Below are positions 47,989 to 57,322 of a DNA stretch of 64,000 nt, one piece after another. The notes under the pieces were generated by a model, which saw only the letters and a program-made list of their open reading frames with translations, was not told the origin of the DNA and did not search any database. Made by a program: the position numbers and the translations under genes. The DNA is taken from assembly GCF_033366695.1 (NCBI RefSeq), contig NZ_JAOBTQ010000001.1, forward strand, positions 7,502,001-7,566,000. The letters are read 5' to 3'. Numbering within the stretch: the stretch's first letter is position 1; each line of letters opens with the position of its first letter. The stretch comes from Streptomyces sp. SCL15-4 (lineage in GTDB: Bacteria > Actinomycetota > Actinomycetes > Streptomycetales > Streptomycetaceae).

Positions 47989-48452
47989 CACGGCCCCTCG
48001 CGGTCGGCGACACGGCGGAGGACTTCGCCCTGCCCGACGAGATGGGCACCACCCGCCGGCTCACCGAACTGCTGGCCGGCGGACCCGTCGTGCTCTTCTT
48101 CTACCCCGCCGCCCTCACCCCCGGCTGCACCGCCGAGGCCTGCCACTTCCGGGACTTGGCCGCCGAGTTCGCGGCCGTCGGCGCCCGGCCCGTCGGCATC
48201 AGCGGCGACGCCGTCGACAGGCAGCGGGAGTTCACCGACCGGCACCGGCTCGGCATGCCGCTGCTCTCCGACGCCGACGGCACGGTCCGCGAGCGGTTCG
48301 GCGTCACCCGCGGCTTCTCCCTGGCCCCGACCAAGCGCGTCACCTTCGTGATCGCCGAGGACCGTACCGTCCTGGAGGTCGTGCGCAGCGAGCTGCGCAT
48401 GAACACCCACGCCGACCGGGCCCTCGCCGCGCTCCGCGCCCGCCGGGGCTGA
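47985..48452 (+). CDS. Thiol peroxiredoxin (BCP/AhpC-TSA family)
   Basis: A 155-residue protein with the BCP fold: VVLFFYPAALTPGCTAEACHF carries both the peroxidatic and the resolving cysteine (GC and AC), followed by SEFTDRHRLGMPLLSDADGTVRERFGV-like residues (as EFTDRHRLGMPLLSDADG) and RVTFVIAEDRTVL. It reduces hydroperoxides at the cost of thiol. It is translationally coupled to the DoxX gene upstream. Confidence 0.92.
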   Translation: MTRPLAVGDTAEDFALPDEMGTTRRLTELLAGGPVVLFFYPAALTPGCTAEACHFRDLAAEFAAVGARPVGISGDAVDRQREFTDRHRLGMPLLSDADGTVRERFGVTRGFSLAPTKRVTFVIAEDRTVLEVVRSELRMNTHADRALAALRARRG

Positions 48453-48459
48453 GCGGCGG

Positions 48460-48894
48460 TCACTGGAAGGGGCAGCCCGGGTTCGGGGCGTCCTCGGAGA
48501 ACGGGGAGCCGTGCGGCAGCACGTACAGCACCTCCAGGACGAGCGGGGTGTCGCCCAGGTTGCGGCCGATGTGGACGTAGCCCGGGCCGGCCGGCTCCTG
48601 GATCGTCCCGCCGGTGCGGTACACGCCGTCCGACGCGCAGGTGGAGTCGAAGTGGCTGAGGGTGCCCTGCCGCACGACGCCGTACAGCGGGCCGTCGTGG
48701 TAGTGCCAGCCGGTGGTCTGGCCGGGCGGGAGCGTGACCTCCCGCAGGATGTAGTCGGTCCCGTCGGCCGTGGTCCGGGCGAGGATCCGGGACGTGATGC
48801 CGGGTCCCGCCGGGGTAGCCCCGGCGAAGGAGCAGGTCATGAGGGCGGCGCCGGTGACGACGGCGGTCACGGCGGTACGGAGTGCGATGCGCAT
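48460..48894 (-). CDS. Secreted cupin-domain protein
   Basis: A 144-residue protein with a signal peptide (RIALRTAVTAVVTGAALMTCSFAGA) and a cupin barrel with conserved His residues in GWHYHDGPLYGVVRQG. PAGPGYVHIGRNLGDTPL is the second cupin motif. The Cys-containing C-terminus (APNPGCPFQ) is unusual for a cupin. Substrate unknown. It is convergent with the peroxiredoxin gene, 7 bp apart. Confidence 0.85.
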   Translation of the reverse strand: MRIALRTAVTAVVTGAALMTCSFAGATPAGPGITSRILARTTADGTDYILREVTLPPGQTTGWHYHDGPLYGVVRQGTLSHFDSTCASDGVYRTGGTIQEPAGPGYVHIGRNLGDTPLVLEVLYVLPHGSPFSEDAPNPGCPFQ

Positions 48895-49054
48895 GCCGGC
48901 CTCCGGAAGGCGTGGAAGGGTATCGCCGCGACCCTAGGGGCGCGGCCGTGCCCTCGGGGCCGGAATCCCCGCATCCGGATACGGCCGCCCGCGCGGCGGT
49001 GCGCGGGCGGGGCCGCGCACCGGTGCCGGCGGCGGCCCGGGCGCGCTGCCGTGG

Positions 49055-50092
49055 TCACCCGGCAGGCCGCCAGCCCAGCGCCGGCCCGAGTTTCGTCGCC
49101 ATGTCCGTCAGGATCTGTACGTAGTCCTCGTGCTCGAAGGTGAAGGGCAGCGCGAACGCCACCTCGTCGACCTCCCGGAAGGCGGCGTGCGCGGACAGCC
49201 GTTCGGCCAGCTCCGCCGAGGTGCCCACCAGGTCCGGCGCGAACAGCTGCCGCGCCGGGCCCTGCGGGGAGGCCGTGCGGGGCAGCCGCCGGGCCGCGTA
49301 CTCCGCGTATTTGGCGCGCTGCGCGGGGCTCGCGGAGTCGGTCGGGATCACCACCAGCCCATGGGAGACCCGGGCGGCCTCCCCGTCCGGGTGGTGGGCC
49401 CGGAACTCCCGGATGAGGGACAGCTGGATCCGGGCGAAGTCCGGCGGGCCGTCCACGGCTCCGGTGTCCTCCACCTTGACCACGCTGCTGGTCAGGAGGT
49501 TCATGCCGTGCTCGCCCGCCCAGCGCGCCGACCGCAGGCTGCCGCCGCCGTACCACATCCGCTGCCCGAGCCCGGGGGAGTGCGGCTGGACCACGTCGGA
49601 GAACACCTCGAAACCCTTCACGCCGCTGAAGTCGCTGGCGGGCTTGCCGCGCACCAGGTCCAGCAGCCGCCGCACCCGCTCGAAACCGAAGTCCTCCGCG
49701 TCGGCGGTGTCCGGGTAGAGGGCGCCCTTGACCTGGTCGAAGTGCGTCGGCGGGCCCACGCTGACGCCCGGGTTCAGCCGCCCGCCGGACAGCACGTCCA
49801 CCGTCGCCAGATCCTCGGCGAGCCGCAGCGGGTTCTCCCAGCCGAGCGGCGTCACCGCGGTGCCGAGCTGGATCCGCCGGGTGCGCTGTGAGGCGGCGGC
49901 CAGGACCGCGACCGGTGAGGAGATGCCGTACTGCAGATGCCGGTGGCGCAGCCAGGCGCTGTCGAAGCCGAGCCGCTCGCCCAGCTCGATGATCTCCAGC
50001 GTGGACTCGTGGCCCCGCCCGGGGTCCGCCGCGTCGAACAGGCCGATGGTCAGAAAGCCCAGCTTGCGCAGGGGGCGAGGAGTGGACGGCAA
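49055..50092 (-). CDS. LLM-class flavin-dependent oxidoreductase
   Basis: A 345-residue protein of the luciferase-like monooxygenase family: GFLTIGLFDAADPGRGHESTLE, GERLGFDSAWLRHRHLQYG, RRIQLGTAVTPLGWENPLRLAEDLATVDVLSGGR, and a C-terminal ALPFTFEHEDYVQIL. It uses FMN or F420 with an unknown substrate. The start is a TTG with a strong GGAGGACCCG site just upstream. Confidence 0.9.
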   Translation of the reverse strand: MPSTPRPLRKLGFLTIGLFDAADPGRGHESTLEIIELGERLGFDSAWLRHRHLQYGISSPVAVLAAASQRTRRIQLGTAVTPLGWENPLRLAEDLATVDVLSGGRLNPGVSVGPPTHFDQVKGALYPDTADAEDFGFERVRRLLDLVRGKPASDFSGVKGFEVFSDVVQPHSPGLGQRMWYGGGSLRSARWAGEHGMNLLTSSVVKVEDTGAVDGPPDFARIQLSLIREFRAHHPDGEAARVSHGLVVIPTDSASPAQRAKYAEYAARRLPRTASPQGPARQLFAPDLVGTSAELAERLSAHAAFREVDEVAFALPFTFEHEDYVQILTDMATKLGPALGWRPAG

Positions 50093-50159
50093 CGGGTCCT
50101 CCAGCGGTCGTGGGTCGGCTCCGCCTCGATTCTGGCAGGCCGGTGTGACAACCGTGTGA

Positions 50160-51677
50160 TCAATCTGCCGGTGCCGCCGGCAGCGGGATCACGACCTCGT
50201 CCTCGACCGGGGGATCGAGTTCCTGCGCGCGGTTGCCCGTCGCGGCGAAACAGCGCAGCCGTACGGTTTCCGCCGTGACGTCCAGCCGCAGGAAGGACTT
50301 GAAGAACGGCGGGCTGTAGGTGACGGAGGACGGCGAGAACAGCTGGGTGTACATCTTGCGCACGGGCAGCCGGAACCGGGCGGGACGGTCGGGGCGGCGG
50401 CCGGTGCCGAGCAGGCCCGCGACCAGCCGGGTGCGGCGGGTGACCCGGGCGTCGGGGCCCGGGGCGCGGGCCGGTTCGATGCCGAGCCGTTCGGCGACGA
50501 CGGCCGCCGCCTCCTCCTGCGTCAGGCGGAAGAAGCGGCGCAGCCGCAGCCGGTGCCCGTACAGGCGGCTGTAGAAGGCGAGCGAGTCGCCGCGCAGCGG
50601 ATAGCAGCGGAACTCGCGTTCGGTGACGCCGCCCACCGACACCCGGGGGATGGTGTGCGTGGCGTGCGTGAACGCCCCGCCGCCGCCCGCCACGACGTAC
50701 TGGACGGTGCGGCCGTCCACCGTCACCGGATAACGCTGGTAGTTGTGGATGTCACCGCCGATCGCGGCCACGTAGTGGTGCTCCGGGTCCCGGACGACGT
50801 CGTCCACCGTGCCGCCGCCCTCGATCGGGCAGGGGTGGTGCTCGCCGTCGACGTACAGCGGCGAACCGGTGACGAGGATCTTCGGCCTGGGCCCCCGCGA
50901 CACCTCCCGCAGCCAGGCGCCCTGTTCGGCGTCGACCGTGCCCAGCAGACCGGTGTCGATGCCGACGATCCGCAGCGGCCCCGCGTCGATCGCCCAGTAC
51001 GGCCCCGGCTGTTCGGCGCGCTGCCCCGGTGCCGACCGCAACGCCCGTGCCGCGGCGAACCGTTGCTCGTCGGCGGGGCGCGCCCGGTGCCACAGCAGGG
51101 ACCGCCACCAGGCGCGGGTCAGCGGGCGGGGCGGGGGCTTTGGGGCGGGCGGCGGGGTGTCGGCGCAGAAGACGCGCATGAAGGCGCCGAGGTCCTCGTA
51201 CCAGTCGTGGTTGCCCGGTATCGCGTAGATCGGCCCCGGGTAGTCCTGGTAGGGCCGGAAGAACTTGTCGCCGTAGTCGTCGGCGCCGCCGACGGGATAG
51301 ACGACGTCGCTGGCGAGCACCGCGAAGTCGGTTCCCTGACCGACCCTCAGAAAGCCGGGCACGACGGCGTATTGGGAGTGGCCTCCCTCGCCGGTGTCCC
51401 CGATGACCATGAAGGAGAACGACTCCGGTACGTCCCGCCGGATCAGCTTGTCGGCGGGCGCCCCCGCCTCCGCCCGGCGGGCCACCCAGCGGCCGCGGGT
51501 GGCGCCGGTCGGGTCGCCGAACCAGGACGCGAGAACGCCGTTGCGGGCGGCCCACAGGATGCGGGGATCGAGCCACGACAGGTTCTCGACGTGGTCCGGC
51601 AGCAACTGCCGGTAGGCGCCGGGCCGGGCCTCGCCCCAGCCGGCGCCCTGTGCGGTATCGCGTGAGGAGTCAGACAC
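50160..51677 (-). CDS. Metallophosphoesterase
   Basis: A 505-residue protein. The calcineurin-like fold is visible in FMVIGDTGEGG, LASDVVYPVGGADDYGDKF, IPGNHDW (metal-binding GNHD) and GGDIHNYQ. No signal peptide or TM segment is clear at the N-terminus. The C-terminal third is a beta domain with several Arg-rich motifs. The phosphoester substrate is unknown. The start chosen is a GTG opening VSDSSRDTAQG; an upstream GTG 9 bp away is nearly as likely, and the ribosome site is weak. No gene is recognised in the 942 bp upstream. Confidence 0.88.
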   Translation of the reverse strand: MSDSSRDTAQGAGWGEARPGAYRQLLPDHVENLSWLDPRILWAARNGVLASWFGDPTGATRGRWVARRAEAGAPADKLIRRDVPESFSFMVIGDTGEGGHSQYAVVPGFLRVGQGTDFAVLASDVVYPVGGADDYGDKFFRPYQDYPGPIYAIPGNHDWYEDLGAFMRVFCADTPPPAPKPPPRPLTRAWWRSLLWHRARPADEQRFAAARALRSAPGQRAEQPGPYWAIDAGPLRIVGIDTGLLGTVDAEQGAWLREVSRGPRPKILVTGSPLYVDGEHHPCPIEGGGTVDDVVRDPEHHYVAAIGGDIHNYQRYPVTVDGRTVQYVVAGGGGAFTHATHTIPRVSVGGVTEREFRCYPLRGDSLAFYSRLYGHRLRLRRFFRLTQEEAAAVVAERLGIEPARAPGPDARVTRRTRLVAGLLGTGRRPDRPARFRLPVRKMYTQLFSPSSVTYSPPFFKSFLRLDVTAETVRLRCFAATGNRAQELDPPVEDEVVIPLPAAPAD

Positions 51678-52619
51678 GCGGTGCACGGTAACAACGCCCC
51701 GACCAGCGACGGAAAGCCGGGTCCGGCCCAACGGGACTGCCGGCGGGGCGTGTTGCGCGCGACCGTCCGGTGGCGTACCGGTGCGTGGCCTCCTTTTGGC
51801 ACCGGACGCCGGAGGGGTGTCGTCCCGTGGCGGACGGGCGGCCGTAGGGAGCGGACAGGGCGGCGGCCGTCCGGACCCTCCGGGCCCTCGGTCCGGCGGG
51901 GCCACGACCTCGGCGTCCGCGCCGAGCCGCGGTGGCATGCCGGCGGCGTGTTCCGCGGACGCGACGGCAAGGACGGCCCGGACGCGGCCGGCGGGACCCG
52001 GCGGGGTCGCGCTGTCCCGTGTGGCGCGCGCCACCACCGGTTCCATGAGGCCGGGCAACCGACGCGGGAGCGCGGCTGCCGGCCGTACCACCGCCTTCCC
52101 TGGTGGCGGCGGGCGCCGAAGCCGGCCGGGCAGGACTGCCGGTGCGCGGCCGGGCCGGAGCCCGCCGGCCGCTCCAAGCGTTCCCGGAGGATTCGGATCG
52201 AGGCCGCGAGGAGCGTCGGCGGGTCACCGCTTCCGGGCGACCCCGCCGTACTCGGCGACGGCCTTGGGGGCGGGCGGACCGGGCAATGGGTCGTCGGTCG
52301 TGTCCTTCTCTCCTCCGGGGCCCTGATCCGGCCACGAACTCCCCCCGGGGCCCTGCCCGGCCCCTGCCCGACCCACGCCCCCGCGCCCGCCGTTCACCTC
52401 CGGATTCGTCCAGGCCGGCCGATAGGGAAAACCCTCGATTGACCCGGCCAGAGGTGACATGGATCGGTCAAGGCTGTCATTCTCCCTGCGCACCCTGATC
52501 CACCCCACCGATTCCCGGATCACGGCCCCGCACGACTCAGCTCACCCGGGCAGCAGACCCCTCTGCCCGTCTGTCACCTCACCGGCCGCCGATCGGCGAC
52601 CGCAGCAGGAGGAGTACGC
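51678..52619. other. 942 bp gene-poor region
   Basis: Several overlapping frames run through, but none has a recognised domain or a good start. The rightmost 180 bp carries the promoter and leader of the M4 peptidase gene. The rest is probably non-coding or a decayed relic; nothing is identifiable by eye. Confidence 0.4.
52454..52483 (+). promoter_or_regulatory. Candidate promoter of M4 peptidase gene
   Basis: GTGACA and CATTCT with 18 bp spacing, one mismatch each from vegetative elements. It would give a leader of about 130 nt. Confidence 0.3.
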
Positions 52620-55022
52620 GTGAGACCCCACAGACCCCTTCCCCACAAGCGCGCCACGGCGGCAGCCGCGCTGCTCTCCACCGCGGCGTTCCTCGCCGTC
52701 GGCCTCCAGGCGACCGGCGCGGCCGCCGCCCCGGCCGCCCCCCACCCCGGCCCGCTGCGCACCGGCGGACTGGAGGCCGAACTCAGCCCGGCCCAGCACC
52801 AGGCACTCCTCGAGAGCGCCCGGGACAAGACCGCCGGCACCGCCCGCACCCTCGGCCTCGGCGCGCGGGAGAAGCTGGTCGTCAGGGACGTCGTCAAGGA
52901 CAACGACGGCACCCTGCACACCCGGTACGAGCGCACCTACGACGGCCTGCCCGTCCTCGGCGGCGACCTCATCGTGCACACCCCGCCCGCCTCGCTGGCC
53001 AAGGGGACCGTGAGCACCACCTTCAACAGCAAGCGCACGATCAAGGTGCCCTCCACCACCGCCACCTTCGCCAAGGCCGCCGCCGAGACCAAGGCGCTGA
53101 AGGCCGCGAAGGCGCTGGCCGCCGGCAAGCCCGCCACGGACAGCGTCCGCAAGGTGATCTGGGCCGGCGCCGGCACCCCGAAGCTCGCCTGGGAGACGGT
53201 CGTCGACGGCCTCCAGGACGACGGCACCCCCAGCCGGCTGCACGTCGTCACCGACGCCACCACCGGCAAGGAGCTGTACCGCTACCAGGCGGTCAAGACC
53301 GGGACCGGCAACACCCAGTACAGCGGTGCCGTCACCCTGAACACCACGCTGTCGGGCTCGACGTACCAGCTGTACGACACCACGCGCGGCGGCCACAAGA
53401 CCTACAGCCTCAACCGGGGCACCTCCGGCACCGGCAGCCTGATGACCGACGCCGACGACGTCTGGGGCGACGGCACCGGCTCCAACACCCAGACCGCGGG
53501 CGCCGACGCCGCCTACGGCGCGCAGGAGACCTGGGACTTCTACAAGAACACCTTCGGCCGCAGCGGCATCCGCAACGACGGCGTCGCCGCCTACAGCCGC
53601 GTCCACTACAGCAGCGGTTACGTCAACGCCTTCTGGGACGACAGCTGCTTCTGCATGACCTACGGCGACGGCAGCGGCAACACCCACGCCCTGACCTCGC
53701 TGGACGTGGCCGGCCACGAGATGAGCCACGGCGTCACCTCCAACACCGCCGGTCTGGAGTACAGCGGCGAGTCCGGCGGCCTGAACGAGGCCACCTCCGA
53801 CATCTTCGGCACCGGCGTGGAGTTCTACGCGAACAACTCCAAGGACGTCGGCGACTACCTCATCGGCGAGAAGATAGACATCAACGGCGACGGCTCGCCG
53901 CTGCGCTACATGGACAAGCCCAGCAAGGACGGCGGGTCCAAGGACAGCTGGTATTCCGGGATCGGCAGCCTCGACGTGCACTACTCCTCGGGCCCGGCGA
54001 ACCACATGTTCTACCTGCTGTCCGAAGGCAGCGGGACCAAGGTCGTCAACGGCGTGACCTACAACAGCCCGACGTCCGACGGCGTCGCCGTCACCGGCAT
54101 CGGCCGCGACGCCGCGCTGAAGATCTGGTACAAGGCGCTGACGACGTACATGACGTCCAGCACCAACTACGCCGGCGCCCGCACCGCCGCGCTCAACGCC
54201 GCCGCCGCGCTGTACGGCACCAACTCCGCGCAGTACGCCGGAGTCGGCAACGCCTTCGCCGGCATCAACGTCGGCGGTCACATCAACCCGCCGAGCAGCG
54301 GCGTGACGGTCACCAACCCGGGCAGCCAGTCCTCCACCGTCGGCACGGCCGTGAGCCTGCAGATCCAGGCGAGCAGCACCAACAGCGGCGCGCTGACCTA
54401 CAGCGCCTCCGGTCTGCCCTCCGGCCTGACGATCAACGGCTCGACCGGTCTGATCACCGGCACGCCCACCGCGGCGGGCAGCTACAACACCACCGTGACG
54501 GTGACCGACTCCACCGGCGCGACCGGCACCGCCGCCTTCGCCTGGACGATCGGCACGACCGGCGGCGGCTGCTCGGCGACGCAACTGCTGGGCAACCCCG
54601 GCTTCGAGTCCGGCGGCACCGGCTGGAGCGCGAGCAGCGGAGTCATCACCACCGACAGCGGCCAGCCCGCCCACGGCGGCTCCTACAAGGCATGGCTGAA
54701 CGGCTACGGCTCCACGCACACCGACACGCTGTCCCAGTCGGTGACCATCCCCGCGGGCTGCAAGGCGACCCTGACCTTCTACCTGCACATCGACACCGAC
54801 GAGACCACCACCAGCACCCAGTACGACAAGCTGACGGTGACCGCCGGTTCGAAGACGCTCGCCACCTACTCGAACCTCAACGCGGCCTCCGGCTACGGCC
54901 AGAAGACCTTCGACCTGTCCTCGCTGGCGGGCTCCACGGTCACGCTGAAGTTCAACGGCGTGGAGGACTCCGGCCTCCAGACCAGCTTCGTCGTGGACGA
55001 CACCGCCCTGACGACCGGCTGA
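52620..55022 (+). CDS. Secreted M4-family (thermolysin-like) metallopeptidase with extra C-terminal domains
   Basis: An 800-residue protein. It has a signal peptide (RATAAAALLSTAAFLAVGLQATGAAAA), then an FTP/PepSY-type propeptide (EKLVVRDVVKDNDGTLHTRYERTYDGLPVLGG), the catalytic domain with HEMSHGVTS (His366, Glu367, His370) and GGLNEATSD (Glu390), and a thermolysin-type C-terminal helical domain. Beyond the catalytic core are a putative Ig-like domain (about 560-650: VTNPGSQSSTVGTAVSLQIQ) and a Cys-containing beta-domain (about 655-800) with LGNPGFESGGTGWSAS. The GTG follows an AGGAGGAG site. It is convergent with the GH64 gene, sharing a terminator. Confidence 0.95.
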   Translation: MRPHRPLPHKRATAAAALLSTAAFLAVGLQATGAAAAPAAPHPGPLRTGGLEAELSPAQHQALLESARDKTAGTARTLGLGAREKLVVRDVVKDNDGTLHTRYERTYDGLPVLGGDLIVHTPPASLAKGTVSTTFNSKRTIKVPSTTATFAKAAAETKALKAAKALAAGKPATDSVRKVIWAGAGTPKLAWETVVDGLQDDGTPSRLHVVTDATTGKELYRYQAVKTGTGNTQYSGAVTLNTTLSGSTYQLYDTTRGGHKTYSLNRGTSGTGSLMTDADDVWGDGTGSNTQTAGADAAYGAQETWDFYKNTFGRSGIRNDGVAAYSRVHYSSGYVNAFWDDSCFCMTYGDGSGNTHALTSLDVAGHEMSHGVTSNTAGLEYSGESGGLNEATSDIFGTGVEFYANNSKDVGDYLIGEKIDINGDGSPLRYMDKPSKDGGSKDSWYSGIGSLDVHYSSGPANHMFYLLSEGSGTKVVNGVTYNSPTSDGVAVTGIGRDAALKIWYKALTTYMTSSTNYAGARTAALNAAAALYGTNSAQYAGVGNAFAGINVGGHINPPSSGVTVTNPGSQSSTVGTAVSLQIQASSTNSGALTYSASGLPSGLTINGSTGLITGTPTAAGSYNTTVTVTDSTGATGTAAFAWTIGTTGGGCSATQLLGNPGFESGGTGWSASSGVITTDSGQPAHGGSYKAWLNGYGSTHTDTLSQSVTIPAGCKATLTFYLHIDTDETTTSTQYDKLTVTAGSKTLATYSNLNAASGYGQKTFDLSSLAGSTVTLKFNGVEDSGLQTSFVVDDTALTTG

Positions 55023-55037
55023 CCGCCTGACACCGCG

Positions 55038-55075
55038 CGCGGTCCCGCACCCGGTTCGCCGGGTGCGGGACCGCG
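55038..55075. terminator. Strong bidirectional terminator hairpin
   Basis: Perfect 17 bp arms (CGCGGTCCCGCACCCGG and CCGGGTGCGGGACCGCG) enclose a TTCG tetraloop between the convergent M4 peptidase and GH64 genes. Confidence 0.85.
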
Positions 55076-55080
55076 TCGTG

Positions 55081-56280
55081 TCAGCCGAGCGGGTCCAGCG
55101 TGAGATATGCCTGCCGCGGGCTGCCGTCGTGCACCAGCGACTCCTGGTTGCCGACGTCGTCGAAGGCGAACGCGTAGGCCTTGCCGTCGGCCATCTGCGC
55201 GTGGACGGCGCGCGCGTACTGGTTGGTCACCGCGTCCCGGTAGAAGTCGGCCGCCGTGGTGTCCGGCTGATTCGCGCTGACCAGCAGCGTGGACCGGTTG
55301 AAACCGGCGCACAGCGTACGGGAGATGGGCCCGCGCACCGCGTCGTTGGGCGCGTCCAGCAGCTTGTGGCAGCCGAAGACACTGGACGCGTCGGGCTTCT
55401 GGAAACTGGTGACGACCGCGCCGGCGGAATTGGTGAAGTTCATGACGTTGCCCGAGACCCGGCCGTAGTACTTGGTGTTCGGCTGGTCCGCGAACGGCGT
55501 GACGGTCAGCGTCGACGTCGTGTACTTCTGCCAGACCCGGTTCACGTAGTCGTCCAGCACGTTCCCGGGAAGCGCCCCGGTCTCCACGCCGTACAGCGGG
55601 GACAGCGCGCGCAGCACCGTGCCGTCGGAGCGGGTCTGGATCAGGCCGGCCCAGCCGCCCGGCTGCGCGCGCAGCGCGGAGAAGAAGCCGTTCCAGCCAC
55701 CGGACTTCAGATGCCCGGTGGTGCTCACGCCGCCGTCGGCGCGCTGCACACCGACCGCGTACGGCGCCGAGAACATGTCCACCTGCGTGCTGTTGAGCCA
55801 GAGGCCGGCGTCGTTGAGCGTGTACTCCGACCAGTTGAAGAGGATGTCGCGGTTGGGGTCGGACGGGTTCTGCACGGCCGGCTGGACCAGTCCGCCGGTG
55901 GTCAGCCGGAAGTCCAGCTTGCGGCCGTAGGAGAAGTAGATCCGGCCGGAGAACTTCGGGATGCGGATCGTCTTGGACTGGCCGGCGGCCGGCCCGGGTA
56001 TCGCGGCGTCCGGCGCGGGAGTCGGCGGGTTCCCTCCGGCCGGCCAGGCGTGGAAGACGCCGTCCGCGTCGGCCCAGCCCTGCCGTCCCGAGGACAGCTG
56101 GGTGCCGAGGTCGTAGACGTACACCGGCTCGGAGCGGCCCGAGTTGTTGGTGATCGTCAGCGGGATGGTGTCGGGGACGGCGGCGGCGGCGCGGCCCGGG
56201 GTGCCGAGCGCGAGCAGTCCGCCGAGCAGCGCCGTGGCGGCGGCCAGGGGCAGCACGCCCCGCGTGAGCGTGTGAGGCAA
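55081..56280 (-). CDS. Secreted glucan endo-1,3-beta-glucosidase (GH64)
   Basis: A 399-residue protein with a signal peptide (LTRGVLPLAAATALLGGLLALGTPGRAAAA) and a GH64-type catalytic domain: SEPVYVYDLGTQLSSGRQGWAD, KFSGRIYFSYGRKLDF, LFNWSEYTLNDAGLWLNSTQVDMFSAPYA, GFFSALRAQPGGWAGLIQ and FNRSTLL. GH64 enzymes cleave laminarin-like beta-1,3-glucan, for example fungal wall or laminarin. The start is a TTG, fixed by a strong GGAGGTGG site six bp upstream. A palindromic LacI-type operator lies about 53 bp further upstream. It is convergent with the M4 peptidase gene. Confidence 0.93.
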   Translation of the reverse strand: MPHTLTRGVLPLAAATALLGGLLALGTPGRAAAAVPDTIPLTITNNSGRSEPVYVYDLGTQLSSGRQGWADADGVFHAWPAGGNPPTPAPDAAIPGPAAGQSKTIRIPKFSGRIYFSYGRKLDFRLTTGGLVQPAVQNPSDPNRDILFNWSEYTLNDAGLWLNSTQVDMFSAPYAVGVQRADGGVSTTGHLKSGGWNGFFSALRAQPGGWAGLIQTRSDGTVLRALSPLYGVETGALPGNVLDDYVNRVWQKYTTSTLTVTPFADQPNTKYYGRVSGNVMNFTNSAGAVVTSFQKPDASSVFGCHKLLDAPNDAVRGPISRTLCAGFNRSTLLVSANQPDTTAADFYRDAVTNQYARAVHAQMADGKAYAFAFDDVGNQESLVHDGSPRQAYLTLDPLG

Positions 56281-56332
56281 CTCTCCACCTCCGTGTGGGG
56301 TCGGGGTCGTACGGAATTGGTCCGTACCGCTG

Positions 56333-56346
56333 TGAGAGCGCTCTCA
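56333..56346. promoter_or_regulatory. 14 bp palindrome, LacI-type operator upstream of GH64
   Basis: TGAGAGCGCTCTCA is a perfect palindrome of the form TGNGAGCGCTCNCA, the same shape as the sites of Streptomyces CebR-like LacI regulators of glycan use. It lies 53 bp upstream of the start, so glucan-sensitive repression is likely. Confidence 0.6.
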
Positions 56347-56431
56347 GATTCCCGGTCACGGCGAGTGCATGTCAATGCCGGAGACGAGATCGGCCCGGTG
56401 CCCGCCGGGCGGCGGACACCGGGCCGGGCCG

Positions 56432-57187
56432 TCAGAACGCGCGCTTGAGCAGGTCGAGCAGCGCCGTCCAGTGCCGCTCGTCGGCCTGCCGGTCGTAGGC
56501 GGGGGTGTCCGCCTGGGTGTAGCCGTGGCGGGCGCCGGCATAGACCTCGCAGGTGTGCCGCACACCGGCGGCGGTCAGCGCCTCCTCGAAGCGCGCGATC
56601 TGCTCCGGCGGCAGCGACGGGTCCTCGTCGGCATGCCCGAAATACAGCTCCGCGGTGATGCGCGGGGCCTCCCGGTGCGGGCTGTCCGGGTCGTCGGTGG
56701 CCAGGCCCCCGCCGTGGAAACCGGCCGCCGCCGCGACCCGGTCCGGATAGGCGCCCGCCGTCCACAGCACGAGCCGGGACCCCATGCAGTAGCCGGTCAG
56801 CGCGACCGGGCCGTCCGCCACCAGCGGGCTGTCGGCCAGCCAGCGCAGATAGGCGCCCGCGTCCCGCTTGACCAGGTCCGGCGTGAGCCCGGCCAGCATC
56901 GGGCCGAGCCGCTCCCAGATGGTCGGGTCGGCGCCCGGGTCGATGAACTCGGGCAGGTCCGCGACCGGCGCCCGGCCGAGCCGGTAGAACACGTTCGGCA
57001 GCAGCACGGTGTAACCCGCCGCGGCCAGCCGGTCGGCCATCGACTTCAGGTGCGGTCGCGGGCCGTAGGCGTCCTGATAGAACAACACGCCCGGGCGGGG
57101 CCGGCCGTCGGCGGGATGGACCAGGTAGGCGTCGGCGATCCCGTCCTCGGTCCGGATGTCGACATCGTCACGCTGGAGATCGGTCAT
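56432..57187 (-). CDS. Dienelactone hydrolase-family protein
   Basis: A 251-residue alpha/beta-hydrolase. Cys nucleophile in GYCMGSRLVLW, with His in GARHGYT and an acid in FGHADEDPSLPPEQ. The N-terminal RPGVLFYQDAYGPRP and VLLPNVFYRLG are typical DLH. These hydrolase-like enzymes open lactones of carboxylic acids; the specific substrate is unknown. The GGAGGG site fixes the ATG; an in-frame upstream ATG is poor. Confidence 0.88.
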   Translation of the reverse strand: MTDLQRDDVDIRTEDGIADAYLVHPADGRPRPGVLFYQDAYGPRPHLKSMADRLAAAGYTVLLPNVFYRLGRAPVADLPEFIDPGADPTIWERLGPMLAGLTPDLVKRDAGAYLRWLADSPLVADGPVALTGYCMGSRLVLWTAGAYPDRVAAAAGFHGGGLATDDPDSPHREAPRITAELYFGHADEDPSLPPEQIARFEEALTAAGVRHTCEVYAGARHGYTQADTPAYDRQADERHWTALLDLLKRAF

Positions 57188-57322
57188 GGTGGACAAACCC
57201 TCCCTCGGGAATCGGGCGCCGGGCGCGGGTGGTCCCCGGCGTCTTGGCTGCGACCATGCTGTCACGCAAGATCGACAACGCTCGCCGGGTCCGGGCGGAC
57301 GGGGCGGGCGTGGGTGTGCGGA

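Noticed and set aside
51678-52619. Several overlapping frames in the gap before the M4 peptidase
   Set aside because: None has a convincing start, a recognised domain or codon usage like real neighbours; treated as a non-coding region.
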